Assembly (NCBI GenBank): GCA_963696665.1
Contig: CAVOLE010000004.1
Location: 310,001 to 374,000 of the forward strand
DNA length: 64,000 bases
From: Roseiarcus sp963696665
Lineage (GTDB): Bacteria > Pseudomonadota > Alphaproteobacteria > Rhizobiales > Beijerinckiaceae
Reading direction: 5' to 3'
Each line of letters opens with the position of its first letter. Position 1 is the stretch's first letter. The notes under the pieces were generated by a model, which saw nothing but the letters and a program-made list of their open reading frames with translations, was not told the origin of the DNA and did not search any database. The position numbers and the translations under genes were made by a program. Shown here piece by piece: positions 17,158 through 25,022 of this stretch.

Positions 17158-18735
17158 ATGACCGCAAGCCCGGTTGAGCCGCCGCCCGAGGCGTTCAACT
17201 TCGCGGCGCATCTGCTTCAAGCCAACGCCGGGCGCGCGAACAAGACCGCGTTCATCGACGACCTCGGCGCGGTGACTTACGGCGAGCTCGAGAACCGCGC
17301 GCGGCGGTTCGCCGCCGCGCTCAAGGAGAGGGGCGTCAAGCGCGAGGAGCGGGCGCTGATCCTGATGCAGGACGGCGCCGACTGGCCGGTCGCCTTTCTG
17401 GGCGCAATGCTGGCCGGCGTCGTTCCGGTCGCGGTCAACACGCTGCTCACCGCCGACGACCTCGCCTACATGCTCGAGCATTCGCGCGCCCAGGCCGCGT
17501 TGGTCAGCGGCGCGGTCAAGCCGGCGTTGAAGGCCGCGCTCGCCAAATCGGATCACGAGGTCCACACCGTGGTCGTGTCGCGCCCGGCTCAGCCGCTCGA
17601 GCCACGCGAAATCGAGTTCGGCGACTTCCTCGCCACCGCGTCGCCGCTGACAAAAACCGCGCGCACCCATGCCGACGATCCCGCCTTCTGGCTTTATTCG
17701 TCAGGATCGACCGGTCGGCCGAAGGGTGCGGTGCATTCGCACGCCAATCCCTATTGGACGACCGAGCTCTACGGCAAGGCGATCCTGGGGCTCAAGGAGA
17801 GCGACGTCTGCTTCTCCGCCGCCAAGCTCTTCTTCGCCTATGGGCTCGGCAACGCGCTGACCTTTCCGCTCGCGGTCGGCGCGACCGCGCTCTTGATGGC
17901 CGAGCGGCCGACGCCGGAGGCTGTGTTCAAACGTTGGCGCGGCGGCGTCGGGGGCGTCAAACCGACCGTGTTCTATGGCGCGCCGACCGGCTTCGCCGGC
18001 ATGCTGGCTTCGAACTTGCTGCCGAAGCGCGAAGACGTGGAGCTAAGGCTCGTGTCGTCGGCCGGCGAAGCGCTGCCGGCCGAGATCGGCGAGCGGTTCA
18101 AGCGCCACTTCGGCCTCGATATCGTCGACGGCATCGGCTCGACCGAGATGCTGCACATCTTCATCTCCAACCGCCCGGACAAGGTGCGGTACGGCTCGAC
18201 GGGCTGGCCGGTGCCGGGCTACGACATTGAACTCCGCGGCGACGGCGGGCGCGCGATTCCCGACGGCGAGCCGGGCGACCTCTACATCCACGGGCCGTCG
18301 GCGGCGCTCATGTACTGGGGCAATCGCGCCAAGACGCGCGAGACCTTCGAGGGCTGGTGGACCAAGAGCGGCGACAAATACATCCGCAATGCCGACGGAA
18401 CCTTCACTTATGCCGGCCGCTCGGACGACATGCTCAAAGTCGGCGGCGTGTGGGTCAGCCCGTTCGAGGTCGAGGCGACGCTGGTGCAGCACCCCGCTGT
18501 CCTCGAAGCGGCGGTGATCGGCGCTGCCGACGCCGACGGCCTCGTCAAGACGAAGGCGTTCGTGGTGCTGAAGGAGGGCGCAGCCGCCGACGAGGCGGAG
18601 CTCAAGAGCTTCGTCAAGGACCGCCTCGCGCCCTACAAATACCCGCGTTCGATCGCCTTCATAGCCGAACTGCCGAAGACCGCGACCGGCAAGATCCAGC
18701 GCTTCAAGCTTCGCGAGCAGGAGGCGCGAGGGTGA
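17158..18735 (+). CDS. bclA: Benzoate-CoA ligase
   Basis: A 525-residue adenylate-forming enzyme activating benzoate to benzoyl-CoA, the entry to the box pathway. Core motifs include the P-loop LYSSGSTGRPKGAVHSH near residue 180, the aromatic-binding region KLFFAYGLGNALTFPL, GIGSTEMLHIF near 325, the adenylate aspartate in YAGRSDDMLKVGG, and the catalytic lysine in PKTATGKIQRFKL near the C-terminus. I chose ATG 17158, preceded by AAGGAGA; the frame is open to 17056 but without homology. It is divergent from boxR, so one operator region can govern both. Related 4-hydroxybenzoate ligases share the fold; the box neighbours settle the assignment. Confidence 0.93.
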   Translation: MTASPVEPPPEAFNFAAHLLQANAGRANKTAFIDDLGAVTYGELENRARRFAAALKERGVKREERALILMQDGADWPVAFLGAMLAGVVPVAVNTLLTADDLAYMLEHSRAQAALVSGAVKPALKAALAKSDHEVHTVVVSRPAQPLEPREIEFGDFLATASPLTKTARTHADDPAFWLYSSGSTGRPKGAVHSHANPYWTTELYGKAILGLKESDVCFSAAKLFFAYGLGNALTFPLAVGATALLMAERPTPEAVFKRWRGGVGGVKPTVFYGAPTGFAGMLASNLLPKREDVELRLVSSAGEALPAEIGERFKRHFGLDIVDGIGSTEMLHIFISNRPDKVRYGSTGWPVPGYDIELRGDGGRAIPDGEPGDLYIHGPSAALMYWGNRAKTRETFEGWWTKSGDKYIRNADGTFTYAGRSDDMLKVGGVWVSPFEVEATLVQHPAVLEAAVIGAADADGLVKTKAFVVLKEGAAADEAELKSFVKDRLAPYKYPRSIAFIAELPKTATGKIQRFKLREQEARG

Positions 18736-18839
18736 TGAGGAAAACCTAAGCGGGCCCATGTGCAACGTGGGGAGCGATTCGGTCTTGACGTCCGAGCAGC
18801 GATAGGGTCGATCCAGTAAACTTGGTCCAAAGCGCTTCC

Positions 18840-19079
18840 ATGAAAACCGTGAACATTCACGCGGCCAAGACCCGCCTTTCCCGGCTGGTTAAGGCCGCGG
18901 CGAGAGGCGAGCCACTCATCATCGCCAAGGCCGGGAAACCGCTGGTCAAGGTCGTTCCCGTTAACGCGCCGCCGGCGCCGAAGCGGCTCGATTTCATGAG
19001 GGGTTAATTCACCGTGCCGGACGATTTCGACACGATGGACCAGGAGGAAATCGAGAAGCTGTTCTCTGGTGACGGATGA
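18840..19079 (+). pseudogene. Phd/VapB-type antitoxin with internal stop, no toxin partner
   Basis: Translation from ATG 18840 gives a prevent-host-death family antitoxin (MKTVNIHAAKTRLSRLVKAA, then GEPLIIAKAGKPLVKVVPV), 55 residues to TAA at 19005-19007. The same frame continues after the stop as FTVPDDFDTMDQEEIEKLF to TGA 19077-19079, which is the expected C-terminal toxin-neutralising end. The full form would be 79 residues, normal for the family, with a CAA-to-TAA change as the cause. No PIN-domain (VapC) or other toxin gene follows; the next gene is an L,D-transpeptidase on the other strand. It appears to be a decaying or orphan antitoxin. Confidence 0.75.
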
Positions 19080-19125
19080 AACGCCGAGGCGGCGACCGAG
19101 ACCGATTCGGTTGAACCGTCCAGCC

Positions 19126-20106
19126 TCAGCTCTGCGAATCGAGGACGACGAACCCGGCCCCCGAACGGGTCCTGGCGTCCGCCGGCTGATCGGTGGTGAC
19201 AAGCGTCATGCCGAACTTGAGCCGCTTGCGAACAGCTTCGCGCGTTGACGGATCGGCCTTGATTCGGCGCAGAGCCGCGCCATTGTCTTCGCTGGTCGCC
19301 TTTGACGTCGCGCCGACGTCGGCGGCTTGCCACGTCAAAAGGCCAGTCTGATCGTCCGCGCCGCTCAAGGTGAAGACGCGCTCGCCCAGCGGCTTCTCCG
19401 GATTCCGGATCTCGACTTTGCCCGATGCGGCCAGCGCGCCATTGTCGAACACCTGAATTGACTTGTCGGCGCTGCTGACGACGACGCTCGGCGATTTCGG
19501 CGCAGGGTCGTGCCCTTCCGAATATTCGGTCGCCTTGATCGCGGTATCGACAGCGTTGAACTCGCGCGCGGCGTATTCGCCGAGCACCATGCCGGGATGC
19601 GTCACCTCTTCCGGCTGAGACTTGTCGTCGGCGATGACCACCGTCATGCCGAGCTTGGTGACGCCAAACAGGAGTTCGGCGAATTCCTTCGGCAGGCGCA
19701 CGCATCCATGCGACGCGGGGTAGCCTGGCAACTGCCCGGCGTGCAGCGCGATTCCAGACCAGGTGACCCGGTTCATGTAAGGCATCGGCGCATTGTTGTA
19801 GGTCGAGGAATGGTGGTTCTTGTCCTTCTGCAGGATCTTGAACACGCCGGTTGGCGTTCGATGGCCGAGTTTACCGGTCGAGCAGGTCGAGGCGGCGATG
19901 CGCACCCCATCGCGATAGACATAGACCCGCTGGTCCGGCAGCGAGACGATGAGGATAATCGGGCCGCTCGGGGAGCGCTCGGGATACCAGTCGAATTCGC
20001 CGTTCGTGAGCTGTTCAGCGTCTTTGTCGACCCGCTGGGCAAACGCGGGGTTCAAGGGGAATGCGGCGGCTGCGGCCGCGGCGCGGCCGAACTGACGACG
20101 GTTCAT
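19126..20106 (-). CDS. L,D-transpeptidase (YkuD domain), Tat-type signal
   Basis: A 326-residue exported protein with an L,D-transpeptidase catalytic domain, which forms 3-3 cross-links in peptidoglycan or attaches proteins to it. The N-terminus MNRRQFGRAAAAAAAF resembles a twin-arginine signal ending near PAFA. The YkuD domain spans about residues 50-190 with GHRTPTGVFKIL, GIALHAG and the catalytic cysteine motif SHGCVRLP. The C-terminal ~130 residues form a second region of unknown role. ATG 20104-20106 begins the signal; the frame is open further upstream but without signal character. Confidence 0.88.
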   Translation of the reverse strand: MNRRQFGRAAAAAAAFPLNPAFAQRVDKDAEQLTNGEFDWYPERSPSGPIILIVSLPDQRVYVYRDGVRIAASTCSTGKLGHRTPTGVFKILQKDKNHHSSTYNNAPMPYMNRVTWSGIALHAGQLPGYPASHGCVRLPKEFAELLFGVTKLGMTVVIADDKSQPEEVTHPGMVLGEYAAREFNAVDTAIKATEYSEGHDPAPKSPSVVVSSADKSIQVFDNGALAASGKVEIRNPEKPLGERVFTLSGADDQTGLLTWQAADVGATSKATSEDNGAALRRIKADPSTREAVRKRLKFGMTLVTTDQPADARTRSGAGFVVLDSQS

Positions 20107-20267
20107 TCTATTTGACCCCAACCCGCAAGGATTCGCGAATAGAAGGGGACGGCTCGCATTGTCAACAATTGCGGCCCATGTGATTGACGGACCGCCCCTA
20201 ACCGAAGGCGCCCACGGAAGGCGGCGCATGATTGACCGTGCCTCTCGTCCATGGTCAATCGGCTCTC

Positions 20268-21185
20268 ATGTCGCCTGCGCTCATCGCCATCGACTGGGGA
20301 TCCTCCAGCTTTCGCGCTTATCTCATGTCGCTGGATGGCGAGGTCCTCGATGAATTCACCTCCGGGGACGGAATCGGGAGCGTGGCGGCGGGCGCTTATC
20401 CAGCGACGCTCAAACGCCTGATTGGCGGCTGGCTCGACGCCCATCCGTCTCTCCCGGCCATCGCTTCGGGCATGGTCGGCAGCCGGCATGGCTGGCGCGA
20501 GGCGGCTTACGTCAAATGTCCTGCCGGGCCTTCCGACGTCGCGATGCGCCTCACGGAAGTCGAAGCCGATGGCAGGCGCGTCGCGCTTGCGCCCGGTCTC
20601 TCCTATGTCGATAAGTCCGGTCAGCCGGATGTGATCCGTGGCGAGGAGACGGAAATCTTCGGTGTCGCCGATTCCGGCGCGCGTCTGATCGTACTACCCG
20701 GCTCGCACTCGAAATGGACGAGGGTGGAAGGCGACCGCATCGTCGCGTTCAAAACCTTCGTGACCGGCGAGCTATTCGCGGCGCTACGGGACCATACCGT
20801 CGCGGGTGCTTTCGCAAAGGCTGCGCCCGCGAAGAGTTCTGCAGAGGCTTTCACGTTAGGGGTTCGACGCGGCGCGGCGGCAGCGGCTTGCCAAGGCAGG
20901 TCCGGCCTGCTCGGCCTCCTGTTTGGCGCGCGATCTCTGCCGCTCATGGGCGCGCTCCCGGAAGACGATGCGGGCGAATATCTCTCCGGCCTCCTGATTG
21001 GAGCGGAAATTGGCGAGGCGCGGCGGCTCTTTCCCGGCGAGGAGCCGCATCTTGCGGGGGCTGAGGCGCTGGTCGAGCGGTATCGTGCCGCGTGCGAGGC
21101 GCTCGGCGTTTCCGCTCGCGCCGCGCCGCCGCGGGCTGCGGCGCGCGGGCTTTTTCGCATCGCTCGCGACGGAGGGCTCCTGTGA
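20268..21185 (+). CDS. dgoK: 2-Dehydro-3-deoxygalactonokinase
   Basis: A 305-residue DgoK-family kinase phosphorylating 2-keto-3-deoxygalactonate. The N-terminal phosphate motif is LIAIDWGSSSFRAYLM, followed by ASGMVGSRHGWREAAYV, GEETEIFG, and LPGSHSKWTRV with FVTGELFA, all typical of the family. I begin at ATG 20268, where homology starts. The aldolase dgoA overlaps its stop codon, so the two form a translationally coupled De Ley-Doudoroff-type module. The dehydratase (dgoD), transporter and regulator are absent nearby. Confidence 0.9.
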   Translation: MSPALIAIDWGSSSFRAYLMSLDGEVLDEFTSGDGIGSVAAGAYPATLKRLIGGWLDAHPSLPAIASGMVGSRHGWREAAYVKCPAGPSDVAMRLTEVEADGRRVALAPGLSYVDKSGQPDVIRGEETEIFGVADSGARLIVLPGSHSKWTRVEGDRIVAFKTFVTGELFAALRDHTVAGAFAKAAPAKSSAEAFTLGVRRGAAAAACQGRSGLLGLLFGARSLPLMGALPEDDAGEYLSGLLIGAEIGEARRLFPGEEPHLAGAEALVERYRAACEALGVSARAAPPRAAARGLFRIARDGGLL

Positions 21186-21799
21186 CGCTCAAGCTCGCTC
21201 CGACGCCGCTCGTCGCCATCCTGCGCGGCGTCACGCCGGACGAAGCGGATTCGATCGCTGCAGTCATAGTCGAAGCGGGTTTCGGCGCCATCGAAGTGCC
21301 GCTCAATTCGCCCGATCCGTTGGCGAGCATCGAATTGATCGCGCGGCTGTTTGGCGACGAGGTTCTGGTCGGCGCCGGCACGGTCATGGAAGCGCGTGAG
21401 GTTGACGAGGTCGCGGAAGCGGGCGCGAAGCTCGTGGTCGCGCCCAACGCCGATCCCGCTGTCATCGAGCGGGCCGTGAAACTTGGCCTCCTCGCCGCGC
21501 CGGGCGTCGCCACCCCGACCGAAGCGTTTGCGGCGCTGAAAGCGGGCGCGTCGGCGTTGAAGCTTTTTCCCGGCGAAGCGCTTGGCCCGGATATCGTGAA
21601 GGCCTGGCGCGCCGTCTTGCCGAAGGAGACTCAACTTTATCCAGTCGGCGGCGTCACGGCGGAGCGTATCGCTCCGTACCGGCGCGCTGGCGCCAACGGC
21701 TTCGGCATCGGCTCGGCGCTCTATAGGCCCGGAGCGAGCGCCGAGGATGTTGCGCGCGCCGCGAAGACGTTTGTGAGGGCTTGGAAGGAGAGCGCGTAG
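21182..21799 (+). CDS. dgoA: 2-Dehydro-3-deoxy-6-phosphogalactonate aldolase
   Basis: A 205-residue KDPG/KDPGal-family class I aldolase splitting the DgoK product into pyruvate and glyceraldehyde 3-phosphate. Motifs: PLVAILRGVTPDEA at the start, GFGAIEVPLNSPDP with the conserved glutamate, GAGTVM near residue 63, and the Schiff-base lysine in ALKLFPGEALGP near 125. VGGV and GSALYRPG bind phosphate. The start is GTG 21182, overlapping the dgoK TGA by two bases. The pairing with dgoK supports KDPGal rather than KDPG as substrate. Confidence 0.9.
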   Translation: MTLKLAPTPLVAILRGVTPDEADSIAAVIVEAGFGAIEVPLNSPDPLASIELIARLFGDEVLVGAGTVMEAREVDEVAEAGAKLVVAPNADPAVIERAVKLGLLAAPGVATPTEAFAALKAGASALKLFPGEALGPDIVKAWRAVLPKETQLYPVGGVTAERIAPYRRAGANGFGIGSALYRPGASAEDVARAAKTFVRAWKESA

Positions 21800-21812
21800 C
21801 CGGCCTTCGGGA

Positions 21813-22469
21813 TCAGTTTTGCCGGAAGAAGCTCAGCGGTCGGATGAGCGGTTGCATCGACGACCAATCAGCCCACCGAGGGATGAACGCCACCGGGGCC
21901 TGAACCACGTCTGTAACCCACCCACCGAAGGCGCCGGCGACGCGGATGATGGGCCGCGCCCTGGGCTCGGGCTCAGTTTGAGCCCGGGGCGGCAAGGAGG
22001 CCAAAAGCGGTGGGGTCTCTGACGCAACCGCGGGCGGGTCCGGCTGAGGCGCCGCCGCCTCTGTCGGCGCGGACTTTTTCCTGGCCGCGGGTTTTGGCGC
22101 GAGCCTCACCACCGCTTTTTGCGCCGCCGGTCGCGGCTCAGGCAACGGCGGATTAACGAGCGAAAGGGAGGTCGGGGCAACCGATGCGACCTGCGTCGGG
22201 TCGATCCCCGAATGCTCGGCGTCGCTCTCTCTCTCCTGATTGCGCTTCATAAAGCTGGCGAGGAGTTCGCGCTCCTCGCGCAGCGATTGCACCATCGCGG
22301 CTTCGGACGGCGACGGCGGCGCCTGAACGACAATCGGGGGCGAGGCCGGCTGACGACCGTAATGGTTGAGCAGCATCGCGCCAATCACGCTCGCCGTAGC
22401 CACTGGCAGGATCTCGTGGACGAATCTCGACGAAACCTTCGCCATGAAGTCGAGAGCGCGAATCGCCAT
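21813..22469 (-). CDS. Single-span, proline-rich protein of unknown function
   Basis: A 218-residue protein I do not recognise. Residues ~10-35 include one likely transmembrane helix (ILPVATASVIGAMLL). A short charged segment (SLREERELLASFMKRNQERES) that could be helical or coiled coil follows. The middle is Pro/Ala/Glu-rich low complexity, and the C-terminus is short and hydrophobic (GGWVTDVVQAPVAFIPRW). The frame opens at 22526, but ATG 22467-22469 puts the helix in a conventional N-terminal position. It converges with dgoA, 13 bases apart. Codon use is like the neighbours, supporting a real gene; no function can be assigned. Confidence 0.6.
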   Translation of the reverse strand: MAIRALDFMAKVSSRFVHEILPVATASVIGAMLLNHYGRQPASPPIVVQAPPSPSEAAMVQSLREERELLASFMKRNQERESDAEHSGIDPTQVASVAPTSLSLVNPPLPEPRPAAQKAVVRLAPKPAARKKSAPTEAAAPQPDPPAVASETPPLLASLPPRAQTEPEPRARPIIRVAGAFGGWVTDVVQAPVAFIPRWADWSSMQPLIRPLSFFRQN

Positions 22470-22598
22470 GGCGCCTGTCCTGGTCTTGATCGACCCTGAC
22501 GGCTTAAAAAGGAATTGTGGCCGCAATCGCGAGAGATTGTGGTCGCGATCGATCCGCCGCGACGCTTACAGCCGGCCCTGTCCGGACCAGTGAGGGGA

Positions 22599-23162
22599 TC
22601 ACTCCAGATTGGTGTGCCGCGCGCGCATCGTCTCCGACGTCTCGCCGAAGCGCGGGCGCAGTTTGAGGATCGCGAGTTCGAAGGCGATCATCTGCCCGGT
22701 CTCGAACAGCGAGCCCATCGGCAAAACGGACAGCTTGCCGCCCTGATCGTTCGCCATCGTCTGGGCGGGAATGACCGTTACGACGTCGACGAGCTTGGCT
22801 AGTCCGCCTCCGGGTTGGGCAGTGACGAGAGCCGTGCGCGCGCGAGCTTTGCGCGCGATCTCAACCAACGTTTGCGTTGTGGGGAGATCGCCTGGCCCTG
22901 CCGAGGCGATGAACAGGTCGCCTGGTCCCAGCGCCGGCGTGGTCATGTCCCCCCAGACCGCGACATCGCGACCCATGTGAAAGAGCCGCATGGCGAAGCC
23001 GCGCATCTGCAGCCCTTCGCGCCCGAGGCCGAAGACAACGATGCGCTTGGCCTTGACGATCTCCTCGATGAGGTCGTCGAGCGCATTGTCCGGCATGGCG
23101 GCGAACACGCCGGAAAGATCGTTCAATGCGCCTTTCGACAATTGGGCCAGGCTTTCGGTCAT
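22599..23162 (-). CDS. SIS-domain sugar isomerase, 6-phospho-3-hexuloisomerase-like
   Basis: A 187-residue single SIS-domain protein resembling HxlB/PHI, which converts 3-hexulose 6-phosphate to fructose 6-phosphate in the ribulose monophosphate route. The sugar-phosphate region shows VVFGLGREGLQMRGFAMRL near residue 45, GDLFIASAGPGDLPTTQTL near 82, and the C-terminal LFETGQMIAFELAI helix with the conserved glutamate. The partner synthase HxlA is not in the window, and no formaldehyde genes lie nearby. The true substrate could be another sugar phosphate. A fragment of a sugar permease follows on the other side of a repeat, hinting at a former transport locus. Confidence 0.75.
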   Translation of the reverse strand: MTESLAQLSKGALNDLSGVFAAMPDNALDDLIEEIVKAKRIVVFGLGREGLQMRGFAMRLFHMGRDVAVWGDMTTPALGPGDLFIASAGPGDLPTTQTLVEIARKARARTALVTAQPGGGLAKLVDVVTVIPAQTMANDQGGKLSVLPMGSLFETGQMIAFELAILKLRPRFGETSETMRARHTNLE

Positions 23163-23182
23163 GGATTCCTCCGTAGCAGAAA

Positions 23183-23219
23183 CCCCTCTCCCAAAGGGAG
23201 AGGGGCAGGGGTGAGGGGG
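23183..23219. repeat. REP-like hairpin
   Basis: CCCCTCTCCC (23183-23192), AAA loop, GGGAGAGGGG (23196-23205) form a perfect 10-bp hairpin, followed by CAGGGGTGAGGGGG. It belongs to the same REP-like class as 5247-5350 and lies just upstream of the HxlB-like gene start. Confidence 0.75.
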
Positions 23220-23221
23220 CT

Positions 23222-23364
23222 AAGCAGATCATTCAAACGGCAGACGCATCGCCGCGTAATTTCGAGCACGGAATCGAGATCATCGCACACTTCGGCGTTC
23301 GTGAAGCGGATGACGCAGGCCGAGGCGTTCGAGAACCTCGCTGCGCCCTTTGTCGTAGGCTGAG
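23222..23364 (-). pseudogene. Remnant of a DUF559 endonuclease-domain protein
   Basis: Read on the minus strand, one frame gives YDKGRSEVLERLG and another gives VIRFTNAEVCDDLDSVLE. These are adjacent parts of the C-terminal DUF559 (very-short-patch-repair-like) domain, where the usual order is '...R..FLE.LG.RVIRFTNAEV..NLD.VLE'. The break lies near 23315-23320, and nothing of the N-terminal half remains. DUF559 genes are often found next to REP-like repeats in this order, and here the hairpin at 23183-23205 follows directly. Confidence 0.5.
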
Positions 23365-23366
23365 AA

Positions 23367-23534
23367 CCATTCGTGGTGTCGAATGGCCTCATCTTCAACG
23401 TGCTCAATTTCGAGAACGGCCTCGGCTGGATCAGCCTCAGCGCCTATTGGCAGTCGGTGGTGCGGGGCGTCTTTTTGATGGTGGTGGTGATAGCGGGCTC
23501 CGGCGCCGCGCGCCGCGCGATCCGGGCGGCTTAG
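23367..23534 (+). pseudogene. C-terminal fragment of a sugar ABC-transporter permease
   Basis: The plus frame ending at TAG 23532-23534 reads as the last helix of an RbsC-type permease (VVSNGLIFNVLNFE, then SLSAYWQSVVRGVFLMVVVIA and a basic tail). The rest of the gene is missing; upstream sequence belongs to the DUF559 remnant on the other strand. It is therefore gene debris left by a deletion or rearrangement. Confidence 0.55.
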
Positions 23535-23584
23535 GCTTCGCTTCGGACCTTCCAGACGCGGTCGATAGCCCGTCTATCGACGGG

Positions 23585-24691
23585 CTACGGAGCGCGGCTA
23601 CAATTGGCCATCCCCGAACCAGCGCGGGCGCGGGCAAGCGCATGGCGGATGAGGCGGTCGACCAGCTCCGGATAGCTGATCCCGAGCGCCTCCATGACCT
23701 TCGGGTACATGCTGATGTTGGTGAAGCCGGGCAGGGTGTTCACCTCGTTGATGATGAGCTTGCCGTCCTCGCGCAGAAAAAAGTCGATGCGGGCCAGACC
23801 CTCGCAGCCGAGCGCCCGGAACGCTTCGATGGAGAGCTTGCGCACCTTGTCGCTGGTTTCGGGGTTAAGGTCGGCCGGGATCTTGATCGCAGCGCCCTCC
23901 TCGTCGAGATATTTGGCCTCGTAGGTGTAGAAGCCATGCCGGTTGCTGGGCACAATCTCGCCGGGCAGCGAAGCGGTCAGCGAGCCGTCCTCGTCCTCGA
24001 GAACGCCACACTCGATCTCACGGCCGCGAACATATTCCTCGACCAGGATCTTGCGGTCATGCCGGAACGCCTCGGCGACCGCTTGCGCGAACTCCGGCTC
24101 TGTCGCCGCCTTGCTGATGCCGACCGACGAGCCAAGCCGCGCCGGCTTGACGAAGATCGGCCGGCCAAGCTCGGCGACGACCGCATCGAAGCTGGGTGTG
24201 TCGCCTTGGGCGAAACTCAAGAAGCGCGCAATGGGCAGGCCGCCGTCGCGCATCAGGCGCTTGGCGACATCCTTGTCCATCGCAGCCGCCGAGCCGAGGA
24301 CGCCGGAGCCGACATAGGGCGCGCCCGCAATCTCAGCCGCGCCCTGCACGGTTCCATCCTCGCCGAAGGGGCCATGTAAAACCGGGAACACGACGTCGAC
24401 CGAGCGCGACAAGTCGGGCGCAGCCCCATCGGTCTCGGAGAGGATCGCGAGCCGCCCCGCGCCACCGGGAATGAGAGCGACGCGCGGTCCGCTTTCGGGA
24501 ACCGCGACCGGGAACGCGCCGCCTTCAAGCGAGCAGAGGCGCCATACGCCGGACCGTGTGATGCCGATCGGGATCGTGTCGTAGCGCGTCGGGTCGAGCG
24601 CGCGGAATACGTTGCGGGCGGACATGACGGAGACGTCGTGCTCAGCCGAGCGGCCGCCGAACAGCAATGCGACGCGCAGTCTTTCGGCCAT
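23585..24691 (-). CDS. ddl: D-alanine--D-alanine ligase
   Basis: A 368-residue ATP-grasp ligase producing D-Ala-D-Ala for peptidoglycan. Motifs include VALLFGGRSAEHDVSVMSA at the N-terminus, FPVLHGPFGEDGTVQG near residue 103, FVKPARLGSSVGISKA near 178, and RIDFFLREDGKLIINEVNTLPGFT near 310 with the Mg2+-binding Glu and Asn. The length and the LLFGG/SSVG/NTLPGFT set fit the longer DdlA-type form. It is encoded away from any division cluster here. Confidence 0.95.
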   Translation of the reverse strand: MAERLRVALLFGGRSAEHDVSVMSARNVFRALDPTRYDTIPIGITRSGVWRLCSLEGGAFPVAVPESGPRVALIPGGAGRLAILSETDGAAPDLSRSVDVVFPVLHGPFGEDGTVQGAAEIAGAPYVGSGVLGSAAAMDKDVAKRLMRDGGLPIARFLSFAQGDTPSFDAVVAELGRPIFVKPARLGSSVGISKAATEPEFAQAVAEAFRHDRKILVEEYVRGREIECGVLEDEDGSLTASLPGEIVPSNRHGFYTYEAKYLDEEGAAIKIPADLNPETSDKVRKLSIEAFRALGCEGLARIDFFLREDGKLIINEVNTLPGFTNISMYPKVMEALGISYPELVDRLIRHALARARAGSGMANCSRAP

Positions 24692-25022
24692 GTCGCCGTC
24701 TCCCGAATCAGCACATGGCGGGGACTTCGCCGAAAGCGGCGGGGCGGGTCAACTTGCGTCGATTGAGCTTCGTCGGCGCCGGGGGAAGGCTGCGCAAGCG
24801 CCGGTGAGTTCACCTAATCCAGGAAAGCGACGCCGAGCGTTGCGGGCTAGCGGATGCGCTCGGCGTCATCGACCGCAAATCGGCGGCCTATGGCGTGGAC
24901 CCGCTCGACAAATTACGCTACATCCGGGTTAAAATGGATGGCGATAAGTATTATTACCTATATCGGGCGGGTTTGAATTGGAAACAAAGCGCCATATCAT
25001 TCTTCTAGACCTGGGGACGGAA
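24692..25022. other. Gap with a possible decayed coding fragment
   Basis: About 330 bases between ddl and the histidine kinase. From ~24813 to 25010 the plus strand has a stop-free frame ending in TAG with protein-like composition (DALGVIDRKSAAYGVD, later MDGDKYYYLYRAGLNW) but no start codon and no family I recognise. The last part is AT-rich and may contain the kinase promoter. Confidence 0.4.

Noticed and set aside
22515..22560. Short direct repeat ATTGTGGCCGCAATC / ATTGTGGTCGCGATC
   Set aside because: Only two imperfect copies without regular spacing; not enough for an iteron array or a defined element.
24813..25010. Stop-free plus frame before the histidine kinase
   Set aside because: Protein-like composition but no start codon and no recognised family; recorded only as a possible fragment within the gap entry.
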